Shown here one piece after another: positions 24,826 through 36,760 of a stretch of DNA of 64,000 bases. Source of the stretch: Theropithecus gelada (lineage: Eukaryota > Chordata > Mammalia > Primates > Cercopithecidae); NCBI RefSeq assembly GCF_003255815.1, contig NC_037673.1, positions 88,412,980-88,476,979 on the forward strand. Direction: 5' to 3'. The notes under the pieces were generated by a model. The model ran no database searches. It was not told the DNA's origin and saw only the letters and a list, made by a program, of their open reading frames with translations. A program made the position numbers and the translations under genes. Position 1 is the first letter of the stretch, and each line of letters begins with the position of its first letter.

Positions 24826-25289
24826 TGTGTGCCCTTCCCCTCCCCACAAAAAGAATGTCAAAAATTAATTTAAAGAAGTCCCAAGTTGGTAGCACTGGGA
24901 AACTGCCACTGTTAAAAGCAGAACCAAACGAACCAAATGATAGCCAAAACATAAGACTGCAGAAGTAGACCTACAATATTTTCAGCTACTAAAATTATGG
25001 GTTACAGAATATATATTCTTCCACAAAAGATTCCAGGGCCAGAATGATTTTCTCAAGATTTCTTCAAACTTACAGAAGAGTTAATTATCATATTAGCAAA
25101 ACTGCCTTAGAACATTTTAATGGTATTTAATTACAAATCTGACAAAAAGAGTGCAAAACATAAAACCATGTAACAGGAGTATAAAATAGGTTGTTTCAAT
25201 TTGTGTAGAAACTCTAACTTTTGATGGTTACTGCCTGATTGATGTGTTGACAATGATTCCAAAACTTCATCTTGATAAACATCTGCAAT
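24826..25289. other. Non-genic AT-rich sequence
   Basis: Nothing recognised. Confidence 0.4.
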
Positions 25290-25640
25290 GTCTTTTTAAA
25301 ATGTAAGAGTAACAAAATTTTCAACAAATATAATAAAGGGTTAATATCCTTAATGTATTGAGACCTCTTTCAAACCAATAATTAAAACTCTAACATCTCC
25401 ATGGAAAGTGAAAAAGTGGGCAAATGATAAGCAATAAAATCTAAAGAGGCAGAAAAATAAACGATCAATTAGCACAAGAAATATTTAACTTCTCTAGTAA
25501 TAAAAGAAATAAAAATTAAATCAGCCATGAAACCCTGTATTAGCCTAGCAGATAAACAAACGAACAAGAAAAAAAGTCACTCATCATCAGTACTGCTGAG
25601 TGATTAGTGAGACAGCGATGATCTGGTGCCATAGACATTG
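25290..25640 (+). mobile_element. Old L1 (L1M-type) 3' fragment
   Basis: The order 'aagggttaatatccttaatg', 'gtgggcaaatgataagcaat', 'cttctctagtaataaaagaa' and 'aattaaatcagccatgaaac' follows the 3' part of old L1M elements, in which these blocks precede the 3' end. It is heavily diverged. Confidence 0.6.
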
Positions 25641-25944
25641 CTTCCTTAGAGAGTTTCTCTCATAAAAGGATGGCTCTTACCAAATCAGGGTCCCCTTCAT
25701 AATAAAGAAAAATCCTCCACAACCTTATCCTTACGCAAAATGAAATTAATTTAATGTGACTTCAATCAATAGTTGAGTCTATAATGGGTAAAGATTATCT
25801 GAGTCATTTGCCAGTACTTCAGATAATTGATGCCACTTTTCCTAAATTTATTTTAAAAAATAATTTTTTAAAATATGTATTTCTTTATCATAATTAGCAT
25901 AGGTTACAGGGTCAGGGGAGTAATTTCACAAAATAAAGTCTAGT

Positions 25945-26045
25945 GGTGCCCTGGATCTCACCAAGACCTATTCAAGCGCAGGAACCTGAATTTCTAACAA
26001 ACTCCCACTAGTTGCTGACACATACAAGTTTGAGAGTTACCTTCC
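25945..26045. repeat. Possible MER5-like hAT fragment
   Basis: The segment 'gcaggaacctgaatttctaa' then 'caaactcccactagttgctg' and 'caagtttgagagttaccttc' resembles the 3' portion of MER5-type elements. The match is short and diverged. Confidence 0.35.
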
Positions 26046-28199
26046 CAGGGGCTGGAAACAGAAAAATTTAATCCATGACTGGCATACGTCAGGAGTCATA
26101 GATATGACTAAAGAACATACATCTGTAAAGCAGCAAGCACATGAAGTAAGGCATTGCCACTTGTAAAGTCCCCTGGGAAATGAGCCTTGGAGCCCAGAGG
26201 ATGGCCTCCAAGAATAGACCTTATATTTAACCTTGGCAGCTGACTTCCCAGATAGCGCTAAATACTGAGGCTAAAATGGAGGCAGTCAGACAATGCCAGA
26301 GGTAGAGGTAGTCACCAGCCAAATCTGGTAAGGATGGCAGGAGACCAGCTGTGCCATCCCCTATAGGCAATTCATTCACGGCTATCCCTTTAGGTAGGCA
26401 CACAGCCACTTTGGCTTCAGTCTTTCGCCTTATTATCTCAAAAGTCACATGCGTTCAATTTTCTGAACCTCTGCTTATTGCCACATCTTCCCGCTGTCCT
26501 CTGTGACCATGAATTGCATGTCAGTAAAGGATGAGGACGTACTCAAACTCTATGGCACAAAAGAAAGAATGAATTCAGACTTGTATTTTTAAAAACTGTA
26601 CGTAAGAATCCTTTTTCTTGAAGATGTAGACAGGTGAATGGGGAATATGATATCTGACATGATTGTAGGACACTAGCTGTAATAAAGTATAACTGAGTAT
26701 CTGTCAACTTGGCTGTGGCTTGTTTGTTCACACTTCAGGCCAGTTTCATGGATGGGAATAATAGAAGTGTATTTTTCCATTTGCAGAGCTGTAAAAAGGA
26801 AATGACATTTTTATTTGTTATCTGAATAGTTTTCTATTGTTTCTTAGCTTCTTTTGAAGCCAGTTTTTAAAAATTTTTCTGAGAACTTTAATAAATTTTC
26901 TTAAGTAATACATTATCTTTTATCTACATTTTCAGTTTTTCAGTATACCAAAAGGACTTGCAAAATCACTTCGGTATTTCTGTTAAAAGCCCAAATGTAA
27001 ACAAAGAGTAAATACAAATGCCAGGAATCTCTTAAAATTCTACAACTGTGTCCACTACCCACTATGCTTTGCTTGAATTGGGTTCTTTGTGTCCCTGTTT
27101 TCCCCAACCTTGGCCAAGAGCATTTTGTCTCTCACTATTGCCCTGACGATGATGACACAATGGTGTGCATTCATTGCAGTGGCATGTACAGAGCTGTAGT
27201 TCAAGATCTCTTCATTGTTTCCTTGGGATAACCATTCCAAGGAGTGAGTTGCATTTGCCCTTAAGGATGGACATCACAGAATTTTGACTCTCTCAATAGC
27301 TAAAAACTCTTTAGTCCAAGAGATGTTTTAATGTAACCTTTTTCTTATTTATAGACTAGAAATGCTGCATTCCAATACTAGACATTTTGAGTAGCACATA
27401 AGACAAAAAAGGATGACATTATCTTTGCCCCTCCCCAAGATATTCATAGCTTTGGATATTTTGGCTGGCATTTCCATATATTATAATTGTTTAAAAGAAA
27501 AAAATTGAGTTTAGAATCTGTATAGAATGATAAAGTAATTCCAAATAGCAGTTGTATCCATATTCATCACCGATCATCAAATGGGACTGATTATAAATGT
27601 ACTGGGAGACTATCAGAAAGGCACTGTTGATTTACTTTACATAGATAAACAAGCCGCATAAAAAATGAAAGCACAATGCTTTCTGAATTGTAAGTGATTA
27701 AACATTAATGACTGTAAAGCTTAGTCAAACACTGAAAGTCTTAAAGTCTTCCACAGTACATCATGTTGAGTGTCAACGGATAAAACAGGATGCCAATATT
27801 AGTTGGAATGTTCTTGAAAAGAGTTAAGCTTTGTCAATAGCTATAAATGTACATGTGCCAATATCTAAAAATCTATCAATCTCTACACACTGCTTGTAGA
27901 AGCTTGATTAGTCTGACCGTACCAAAAATATTCTGGCACTAGCTGGCATTGAAAATAAACAAATCTGAAAGTGATTTTATATTCGCTTATAAGCATTCGT
28001 TTCCTTTGTGCCACGTGTGTGGATTTTGGTATTGATATAATGAAGTAATTATTATCTACACTAAAGGAAGGTAGAGAATGAATAAATCAATTTTTTTTCA
28101 ATTACCACATTCATTTGGCTGTAGGTGTATTTTGGTGACTATATTCCTTTATCCAACTAACATTAATTTTGGCTTGATGTAAGAGAATGCACTTAATGT
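26046..28199. other. Non-genic sequence, nothing recognised
   Basis: No gene and no repeat that I can name. The frames near 26227-26448 and 27055-27240 are short and featureless. Confidence 0.4.
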
Positions 28200-28345
28200 G
28201 ACATCTAAGACCTGGATCTAATTTTTGCTCTACTGTTGATTAAGTCATATGACCTTGTAAAAGTTCACTTAACCTGTTTCGGACAGTAATTGTTACCGTA
28301 AAGTAGGATATCTTTGTTAATTACATAGTTACTTGAAGGGTCCAA
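28200..28345 (-). repeat. MIR SINE fragment, antisense
   Basis: The complement of MIR appears as 'gacctggatctaatttttgc', 'tcatatgaccttgtaaaagt' and 'tcacttaacctgtttcggac'. Confidence 0.6.
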
Positions 28346-29187
28346 GGAGGAAGCAAATGGAAACACACTTAATGGACTGTGTTACATCTATGCAAGATAT
28401 TGTTGAGAAGCTCCACATAAAACGGTAAGAAGCTTGCAGATGAGAAATACAAATAAAGGATAAGTTTACATGCACAGGGCTGCAAGTATAATGACTTGAG
28501 CAACTGACACCAGAATTATTCTGAGGGACAGGGTTATATTTCTCTGGGAAAATGCACCGATATGTGTTCTAGGTTTGAGGGTCAGCAGGAAAAGGGCATG
28601 GAAGGAAGAGGAAGCTGTTTTGTATCATAGATAAGATTAACACGCAACTGCAGGTGGAGGAAATCTTTGAGAGAGGGAAAGAGGAGTACAGATTCAAGAA
28701 AAGGTTCAAGATAAAAAATTATAAGATGACAAGCCTACCTCTCCATTACCTTCAGTTAGTCTGTGGAATATTTTCAATTTGCCAAAAGCTGTATATGTTG
28801 GATCTTTGTGGAAACCAGTGAAAGAAATGAATTTTAAGTTCAGTTTGGCTCAGGGTGAAAGAGAGATATCACATGCAGCTGTCAGAGCAGGCAAAGATAG
28901 AGGAGGCAGTACTCAGTATCTTAGCAAAACGAAAACCCTCAGAAATCCATGAAAGTTGGATTCATTTGACCAGTCATAGGCTCTGAAACTTAGAGTTCTA
29001 GTCAAATCTACCAAGATGGCAGAAGAAACAGGAGGCTTTAGCTGGGCCAGCTACATGCACAATTAAGTCTAACGCATGGTGAGTAGGAGAAAAACGCATT
29101 GACAGAAATTCACAATACTATATGATATTAAAGCAGGGAAGAATCACTTCCAGCTGAAGCTATCAGGGAGATTTCAAAGAGGCAGGA
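28346..29187. other. Non-genic sequence, nothing recognised
   Basis: No coding or repeat signature I can name. Confidence 0.4.
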
Positions 29188-29607
29188 TATATTAGTCTGT
29201 TCTTGCATTAATATAAATACCTGAGACTGGGTAACTTTAGAAAGAAAAGAGGTTTAATTGGCTCATGGTTCCGCAGGCTGTACAGAAAGCATGATGCTGG
29301 AATCTGCTTGGCTTCTGAAGAAGCCTCAGGAAACTTAACGATGATGGCAGAAGGTGAAGGGGAAGCAGGCACATCTTACATGGCAGGAGCAGGAGCAAGA
29401 GAGAGTGAGTGGGGAGGTGCTGCATACTTTTAAACAACCAGATCTCATGAGAACTCTATCAAGAGAACAGCCCCAAGGGGATGGTGCTAAACAATCATGA
29501 AAGATTGACCCCCATGATCCAATCACCTTCCACCAGGTCCCACCTCCAGCACTGGGGATTACAATTTGACATGAGATTTCATGGGGACACAGATCCAAAC
29601 CATATCA
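29188..29607 (+). mobile_element. Solo MaLR LTR (MST/MLT1 type)
   Basis: The element runs 'tatattagtctgttcttgca', 'acctgagactgggtaacttt', 'ggcagaaggtgaaggggaag', 'cccccatgatccaatcacct' to 'ccaaaccatatca'. Short direct repeats flank it ('aggat' and a longer 'tcaaagagg'), so the exact ends are uncertain by a few bases. No internal region is present. Confidence 0.88.
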
Positions 29608-29656
29608 AAGAGGATCTGAGATGTTTTCATTGTGTTTCAATTTGCAATTTTTTGCC

Positions 29657-29676
29657 TTTGTTTGTTTGTTTGTTTC
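29657..29676. repeat. (TTTG)n simple repeat
   Basis: About five TTTG units directly before the left end of the inverted-repeat arm and the antisense Alu. Confidence 0.8.
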
Positions 29677-29690
29677 TATCTATTGTAAAC

Positions 29691-29982
29691 TTTTTTTTTT
29701 TTAGATGGAGTCTTGCTGTGTTGCCCAGGCTGGAGTGCAGTGGTGCAATTTCAGCTCACCACAAGCTCTGCCTCGGAGGTTCAAGCGATTCTCCTGCCTC
29801 AGCCTCCCAAGTAGCTAGGATTACAGGCATATACCACCACACCCAGCTAATTTTTGTATTTTTAGTAGAGACGGAGTTTCACCATGTTGGCCAGGCTGGT
29901 CTCAAACTCCTGACCTCAGGTTATCCACCCGCCTTGGCCCCCCAGAGTGCTGGGATTACAGGTGTGAGCCACCGTGCCTGGC
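29691..29982 (-). mobile_element. AluS-type SINE, antisense
   Basis: A poly(T) start is followed by the complement of a complete Alu ending 'gagccaccgtgcctggc'. The flanks 'atctattgtaaac' and 'atcaattgtaaat' are a diverged target duplication. It interrupts the left arm of an inverted duplication. Confidence 0.95.
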
Positions 29983-30284
29983 TTATCAATTGTAAATGTT
30001 TAACATAAGATGGATATTTTTAGCTGTGGATGCTCTTTAAAGGGGATGCTTTAAGCCCAATGTACATTGGAGAACAGGACAGCAAGCCCTGTCACTGGAG
30101 TGCAAGCTCTGTGAGGGAGGCACATATTTCACTCATTTTGTTGCTTTTTTGTTGTTTTGTCTTACTGTATGAGCAGAATTTTAAAAGATAAAGACATTCC
30201 AGAGAATGTATTCCCCTTCAAATGAATATCCAAATTTCACTGTGAGAACTTGAAATTCACTCAGAAGTTTCATCTAATTTATTT

Positions 30285-30440
30285 CTTTAGGCAGAACATC
30301 TTTATTCATTCTTTTATTCAAAAGCCAAAAGGATTTTGCTTTGGTCCCACTGTGTCTAAAATATAGTGCTAGATATTGAGCTTATTAAAATGAGCGAAAC
30401 ATGACCCTTCCCTCACAGGGCTTGCACTCCAGTGACAGGG
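30285..30440 (+). repeat. Unassigned ancient dispersed repeat, in the right inverted arm
   Basis: The blocks 'tattcattcttttattcaaa', 'agtgctagatattgagctta' and 'cctcacagggcttgcactcc' parallel the copies at 21925 and 60185. Part of it lies in the right arm of the inverted duplication. Confidence 0.4.
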
Positions 30441-30545
30441 CTTTCTGTCCTGTTCCCCAATGAATACTGGGCTTAAAACATCCCTTTTACAGAGCATCTA
30501 GAGCTAAAAATATCCATCTTATGTTAAAAGTTTACGATAGATAAT

Positions 30546-31061
30546 GAAGGTTTTTATTTAATGCCACTCTTACCATTACTGACAAATATTTTTGAACATT
30601 TAGAAAGGATCACCTTTCAAAGGTAATATGAATTTTATACTGTTTTGTCACTCTGTTAATAAAATACAATTTGAGACAAACCAACAAAACATCACAAGTC
30701 TCATTTAAGTCATTAAGAAAATACTTTGGAATGAAATTGCTGAGGACATAAAAGTTTACATAGAGGATAATTATAATTTCAATTCCTTGACTGATATGCC
30801 TATAGTACAATACTATAAACTATGAACTCAAAAATGTAGTATTTTTATAGTTATATATTTCTCATGGTAAATAAGTAAACTAACATTCTAATTTCTTTTT
30901 TTTGTTGTTGTTAAGGAGTCCCTGCCTTTCAGAAATATTTGGTCAAATTCTCTGTCTCTTAATCTCTTTTGGATCATGGAAATCTGAAACACAAAATAAA
31001 GTTGTGAGTCCCCCTCTATAGAATAGTGCATATACAGATTTACACACAACATTTTTATATA
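30546..31061. other. Non-genic AT-rich spacer
   Basis: Nothing recognised. Confidence 0.4.
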
Positions 31062-31072
31062 GATTAGAAGAC

Positions 31073-31364
31073 TTTTTTCTTTTTTGACGGAGTTTCCCTC
31101 TTGTTGCCGAGGCTGGAGTACAATGGCGTGATCTCAGCTCACTGCAGCCTCCACCTCGTGGGTCCAAGCGATTCTCCTGCCTCAGCTTCCCAAGTACCTG
31201 GGATTACAGGCATGCACCACCACGCCTGGCTGATTTTGTATTTTTGGTAGAAATGGGGTTTCTCCATGTTGGTCAGGCTGGTTTCGAACTCCCAACTTCA
31301 GGTGATCTGCCCGCCTCGGCCTCCTAAAGTGCTGAGATTACAGGCGTGAGCCACCGTGCCTGGC
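31073..31364 (-). mobile_element. AluS-type SINE, antisense
   Basis: A complete Alu complement from a T-rich start to 'ccaccgtgcctggc'. The target duplication 'gattagaaga' occurs at 31062-31071 and 31366-31375. Confidence 0.95.
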
Positions 31365-31375
31365 TGATTAGAAGA

Positions 31376-32945
31376 TTTTTAAACTGCTATTTTAGTTAAT
31401 ACAGGAGACAATCAAGTTCACTAACAATTGCAGAAAAATACAGTAAATGCTATTACTTGCAAGACTGCAATATTTAGAAGACTTGGGATATACTACACAC
31501 ACTTTAATATCTTAGCTCACTTTATAATAACTGTAAAGGTAAGATTGGAAAATGTCCTTTTTTAAAAAACCAATGAAGAAAAAGAGAGAGTATTTTGTCA
31601 TACTTAAGGGCAAGGATCATCTTTTTCATTTTAATATCCCTGTGTCCAAAAGCAATCCCCAGCATAGATATAGAAGATGCAAAGTGACCTTCAGTGAAAA
31701 AAAGCAAAGGTCCAGGATAAGCCACCAACTAAATATTCATGCCCATGGTTCTTTGCCTGCTGCTAAATGGTTCTTATAATGCTTCCAAGGTAAAGACTCT
31801 CCATTGGATCCATTCCCTTGCATTCTCAACCGCCACTGGCTGGGCCTGAGTAGTCTTCACATTGCTACTGTTGGTTTGGCTCAACCCTGAGGCCATGAGA
31901 CCATGCTCTCTTTCTTAAGACAAAATGTTAGAGCTTAAGTATTGCTGTAAAATGAAATAATATCTTTGGCACTGCGTTTAAAATAACAACCTGCCTAAAG
32001 GCAAACTTCTCTTCCTCCCATCACACTCTGGATGTCTATTTCACATTCAGCCCTTGTGTGGTGCGTGTTCCATCCCCAGACACTGAGAGAGAACCGTGAG
32101 AACGTAATGAGTACAGAACCTTCGAGAGACAGGCAGTGCAGGAAAGATCTAAATGTTGCAGATTTGAAGAAAATTTGACCCAAAAGCACAATCATTAAAT
32201 ATACATTATTTTGACAGGAAAGTTGGGAAAGGTGAGCTGAATTATACATTTTGACATTTTAAAGGTAGTCTTCACATCATCAAACTTTTTATTTAAAGAA
32301 AGTCATCCTTATAAACAAGAAGGATTTGCCCTTTCAGACATATTAGTTTGAATACGTCAGAATAATCTATATCATATTAGTCAGAAATTTTAAAAATATA
32401 TACATTTTACTGGTATATTAAGAGTAATTGTTGGCAAAATACCCTGAATTATTTAAACTCTTATGGTAATTTAGTATTAAAAGTCTTTGGCCTTAAATGT
32501 GTGTTAAAGAAAAATCCCAAAAATACAGTACATATGGTATGATATCTTAGCTATTTTACCTTAAAGTGAATTGAAGAAATGTTTACATAGAATTTTTCAC
32601 TTTGCAGCAACATGGAAAAGCTAAAGTCCTGCGGAAAGCTGTCCAGACGCCCAACCACCATCACAACAACAAATTTATTTTCCAATAAAAGAATATCACG
32701 CATAGTAAGATATATAACAGCAGCTTGGGATTGTTGTGAGTAATTACTGGAAGTTATATTTTTTTAATTCGACTAGTTAGAATACCTGTATTGAGCCTTA
32801 TCGATCAAGATATCCTTGCACAAATCATAGCACAGTATAAAATTAACTAAGAAAGAAACCCTGAGCTTGAAATGAACATCTGTAAAACAACCATGTCTGA
32901 GAAAAAAATGTTTTGCTACATTAAACAAAGTCTTAAAACCTTAGA
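31376..32945. other. Non-genic sequence, nothing recognised
   Basis: Short featureless frames only. No repeat is named. Confidence 0.4.
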
Positions 32946-33153
32946 TTAGGGGTTAACAAACTATGGCCATCTCTGAATCTGGCCTGTAGTCTGTTTTTGC
33001 ATGGCCCTCAAGCTAAGTATGGTTTTTAAATTTTTAAAGGCTTGTAAAACAAAACAAAGAGGGACATGTGACAGAAACCATATGAAGCCCCCTGACCCAA
33101 ACCTTAAAATATTTATTATCTGGCCATTTGCAGAAATACTCTGCCAACCCCAG
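32946..33153 (+). mobile_element. Non-autonomous hAT-type DNA transposon (MER family)
   Basis: The element opens 'taggggttaacaaactatgg' and ends 'actctgccaaccccag', with inverted termini of the 'ggggttggcaaac' type and an internal 'ttattatctggccatttgca'. The flanking octamers 'ccttagat' and 'gtttacat' match only in part. I do not name the exact MER family. Confidence 0.75.
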
Positions 33154-35249
33154 GTTTACATTCTAATGGACTGGTAGCCCGCCTTCATGTGCAGTTTTGG
33201 ATTAAGTTGGAAACGCCATGTCATTTTACTAAAAACAGCTCTCTTCTGGTATAGTCAACTTGTACTGAAAACATGAAAAATTTCCCTAGCAACAAATTAA
33301 ATGTTCAAAATCACACTAACTAGATTTGCTTCCTTATCAAAAGTAATGCCTTAGAAATGAAGTTGTCTAGGGATATTCTAGAATTGAGCAATTTATTCAA
33401 CATATTTAGAAGACACATGGATCTGAGGTGAAAACTGATATTTGTTGAAAACAATGAAAAATTCTTATACCCAACTGTAATATTCTTTTTCATTAATTCT
33501 TCCTCAGAAAATAAACAAATCTCTTCATATGATTTTTAATATGTAGCTTTACATAAAAATACCTAAATGCTTTGAATCTAAGAAATTTTAAATACTTGTT
33601 CAATAAAACAAAATCCTTTTACCATGCTTATCTATCTTGTAAACTAACTTCATGTAGTTCAAAATTCAAGTTCAATTAATACCACTTTATCATTAACATG
33701 ATTATAATTAATATTCATGTTAAATGCATATTAATCTAAATTATAGCATGAAGCCAAAAAATAAGATTAGTCTGGTGAAGATTAATAAGATTAAAAAAGA
33801 TAACTATATTTTATAGCTATCTTTTATATTCCTATTGTAATACAGGAATCCTTAGCTATATTCAAGAATTATCTTTTATATTAAATAGAAATTAATAAAA
33901 TAACTTTAGCAAAATTATTTTTCTCTTCTAAACAAACAATTGTGCTTATAATGCAATGTCAAGCATGTCTTATTCCTTGTAATGTGTAATTATTAATTGT
34001 GAACTGAATATTAAGAGAAGTTTAACATTTATTAGAGAGATACAAGTACCATAAAAGAGAACTTAATTTAAATGTGTACTCACAAACGTAAGAGAAAAGA
34101 AGTAATTTTTCCCTTAAAGTGCTTTAAAAACTATTACAAGAATTAAGAGAAACAGAATGTATTTTGATAAGTCCATTTAATGTAAATAAGAAATTCGGCC
34201 TGATTTAAACTTTATGAATAAGTAGATTATTTTGCTACTAGCCATAATTTTAATTGAGGTTCACCCTATCTTGTATACCTTAAGACATAGTAACAATACT
34301 TACATCAAATACTTAGACATTTTTATTGCTCTTTTACTTAGGGAAAGATGCGTTTGTTGGTTGCTCATTTAGGTCTTTGACAAACTCTCCACATCAAACA
34401 AGGTCAAGCCACAAATAAGGCCCAAGATCAACTAAAAATCTAGGAAAGATCAATGACTTGAAATATGGATTTGAAAGGATGTGGGTCAATGTAAAAGCTG
34501 CAAGATTTTTTTCTTCATTGTTTTAAAACGAATGCACATCTTCTGCGGGTAAAACAGCCCAAAGCAGTGTCTTTTAAACCATCTATACCAAAAGATAAAA
34601 TACCTTGGAAACAACAAGCCTTTGACATCTGTGACACAGGAGACATGCAGAAGTCATTAAGGGTAACCCGAGGGAGTTCCAACAGTTGCTTCACTTTAGG
34701 GTGGATGTGAGAAGGCTTAAAATTAAATTACTTTAAAATAAAGTTAGAGCAGTAAGCAATTTCCTGCTTTCTACTCAGAAGGGTTTCCCGTGAGAAAAGA
34801 AAGTGGGCAAAAAGCTCAGACAGACAGACAAACATATTTACCCCTAGGTGGAAGGTACAAATTAAATTAGCCTGCTACAAAAGGGAGATGTTTTCTCCTT
34901 CTGTTCAGATGTCATGGTAGTGAGGAAACATAGTCTGGGGCCAAGAAAAATGGCACAAATGCATTCATCTGAGCTACCATTCATCCTGATCCAAGGTCTA
35001 AACAGAACACATAAAAGAACGGCACTGTTGAAGGACTTCCTCTCCCTAGTTACCAAGTTGAGACTTGCAAAGGCACATGGGAGCAGGGGGTGGGGATCTT
35101 TCCAGAATGTTTCAATGTTGATGGAGTGTCAGAGGATGTTATGGAGTTAATGACTGAATCTGAAATCACATCAGTATAATTTGATTCCATATTTCATAGA
35201 AAGAGCTGTATTTTATGGTGCACAGTATGGTGTGTTTAAAGGTACATTG

Positions 35250-35700
35250 TGAACTTTCTTTCCCTCTGTAGCTGGAAACCAATATAGGCACTTCCAAAGA
35301 GTCAAGTATCTATTATAGTGCCTCATTAATATGCATGTTTTTGGCACTCAGTTTGGTTCAGCTGGTATGCTTTCCAGTATCTCATTCTTTATTTATATGA
35401 GACTGGGAGGTGTGACCTATGGAGCCAGTTGGCTGTCATGAATTGGAATATTCATTAAGCCTCATGAATTATGCATTAGCCTGCTTATAATACTGAGATC
35501 CACATTTGATCTAGCCAGAACTCTCTGCTTTCCATTCAACGAAACGATCCACATTTTGGTCAAACTGTACATGTGTTCCATACACTGCAGAAGGACTGCC
35601 TGTGTATTTGCCACCAAAAAGGCTTGGAGATTTTGCACCTCACATCTGACTAAGTGGGTTTCATATTTTTCGCTTGTTTCAAGGGCATTGCAGACATGGT
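35250..35700. promoter_or_regulatory. Candidate conserved non-coding element (enhancer-like)
   Basis: The segment has dense homeodomain/POU-like words in repeat-free DNA: 'cctcattaatatgcatg' near 35322, 'atattcattaag' near 35449, and 'catgaattatgcattag' near 35464. The style is that of deeply conserved developmental enhancers. No alignment was available, so this is inference. Confidence 0.35.
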
Positions 35701-36599
35701 TCTCCTCTGTAAAACTAGGTTAGAGTAGCATTCTTCCCTAGCCTGACTGCTATTTCCATCCATTACTGCCCTTGCCTATAAAAGTCACCAATGACTGGTA
35801 AGCAGCCCGGATTACAAAAGATATGTAGCTATCTCCTGGCAATCCACACATAAAAGCAAAGCCAAATGTAAAAAACATGGAAAGTGCTTTTAAGAATTTA
35901 GTTCCTCTTATCTAAAACAAGGAAACCCTTCTACTGATAACCTTATCATTTGTGATACTTTTTTATGGATAGGTATATCCTGGCTACATAAAATCTAGTT
36001 TGTAGATCTTGTTGATGTTATGAGATTTTATCAAAATTCAATGACAGTAGTTATTAGGCATTAAATATTTTAATTTTTAAATAATATACATCAATATTAA
36101 ATTCATGCCTTGCTTAAATCCACACCTTTTACAATAGAAAGGAAAAAACAGCTGAAAAAAATCAACTAGTAAAGATTAGTAAAATCTGTAATACACATCA
36201 GTAAACTCAAGCTCTGAAGACATTTCACCCTTTTCATTCTTTGTACAAGCTACTCAAGTTAAAATTGTCCCCCCAAAATATCAATTCTTAAGTAAAAATA
36301 TTATTTTATATAACATCGATCTCAAATATTTGATCACTATCCACTTTAAAAAGTTACTACTCTTTCTTTCTCAATGTAGACCTGCTTGGAGGGAGCTCCT
36401 ATTCAGGTAAGTAATTATTATAATTTAAAACCTAAAACATAATTTGAATTTAGCCCATTCCATCTGCTATATTCTTGAAAACTGGACTAAGGAATCTATA
36501 ACCAGCTCTACAAAAGGTCATGGGTGAGTCCTGGGTAAAATGGCATTGTTTACAGATTTCTTAGTGAAGAGATTAGCTGTCATTTATTTTCACATACCT

Positions 36600-36760
36600 A
36601 ACTGAGGAGCTTTAGTGGTTCCCAGCAAGAGTGTGTTCTCTTCTCTTTCTTAGCCTGTCACATCCTTGTCAGTTTCAATAAAATTACTTACCTGAATTAT
36701 GCAAATGAGGTTTTGTTATGTCCAGCTCCCATCATTGTTCATCTCCACTACAGCTGAAAA
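36600..36760. promoter_or_regulatory. Octamer (POU) site in repeat-free sequence
   Basis: A perfect octamer ATGCAAAT lies at 36699-36706 in the context 'gaattatgcaaatgagg'. Octamers bind POU-domain factors. A single copy is weak evidence of function. Confidence 0.3.

Larger units (their letters stand above)
29674..30545. repeat. Inverted duplication with ~150-bp arms and an Alu in the left arm
   Basis: The left arm is 29674-29690 plus 29989-30139 and the right arm is 30387-30545. The reverse complement of the right arm matches the left at roughly 88 percent over about 127 bases that I aligned by eye; shared blocks include 'cataagatggatatttttag', 'gaacaggacag' and 'ccctgtcactggagtgcaag'. The spacer is about 247 bp. 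The right arm lacks the Alu, so the duplication predates that insertion. Confidence 0.85.

Noticed and set aside
29481..30008. 175-codon plus-strand open frame
   Set aside because: It runs from the end of a MaLR LTR through unique DNA into the antisense Alu. The recognisable protein-like part is ordinary Alu-derived translation.
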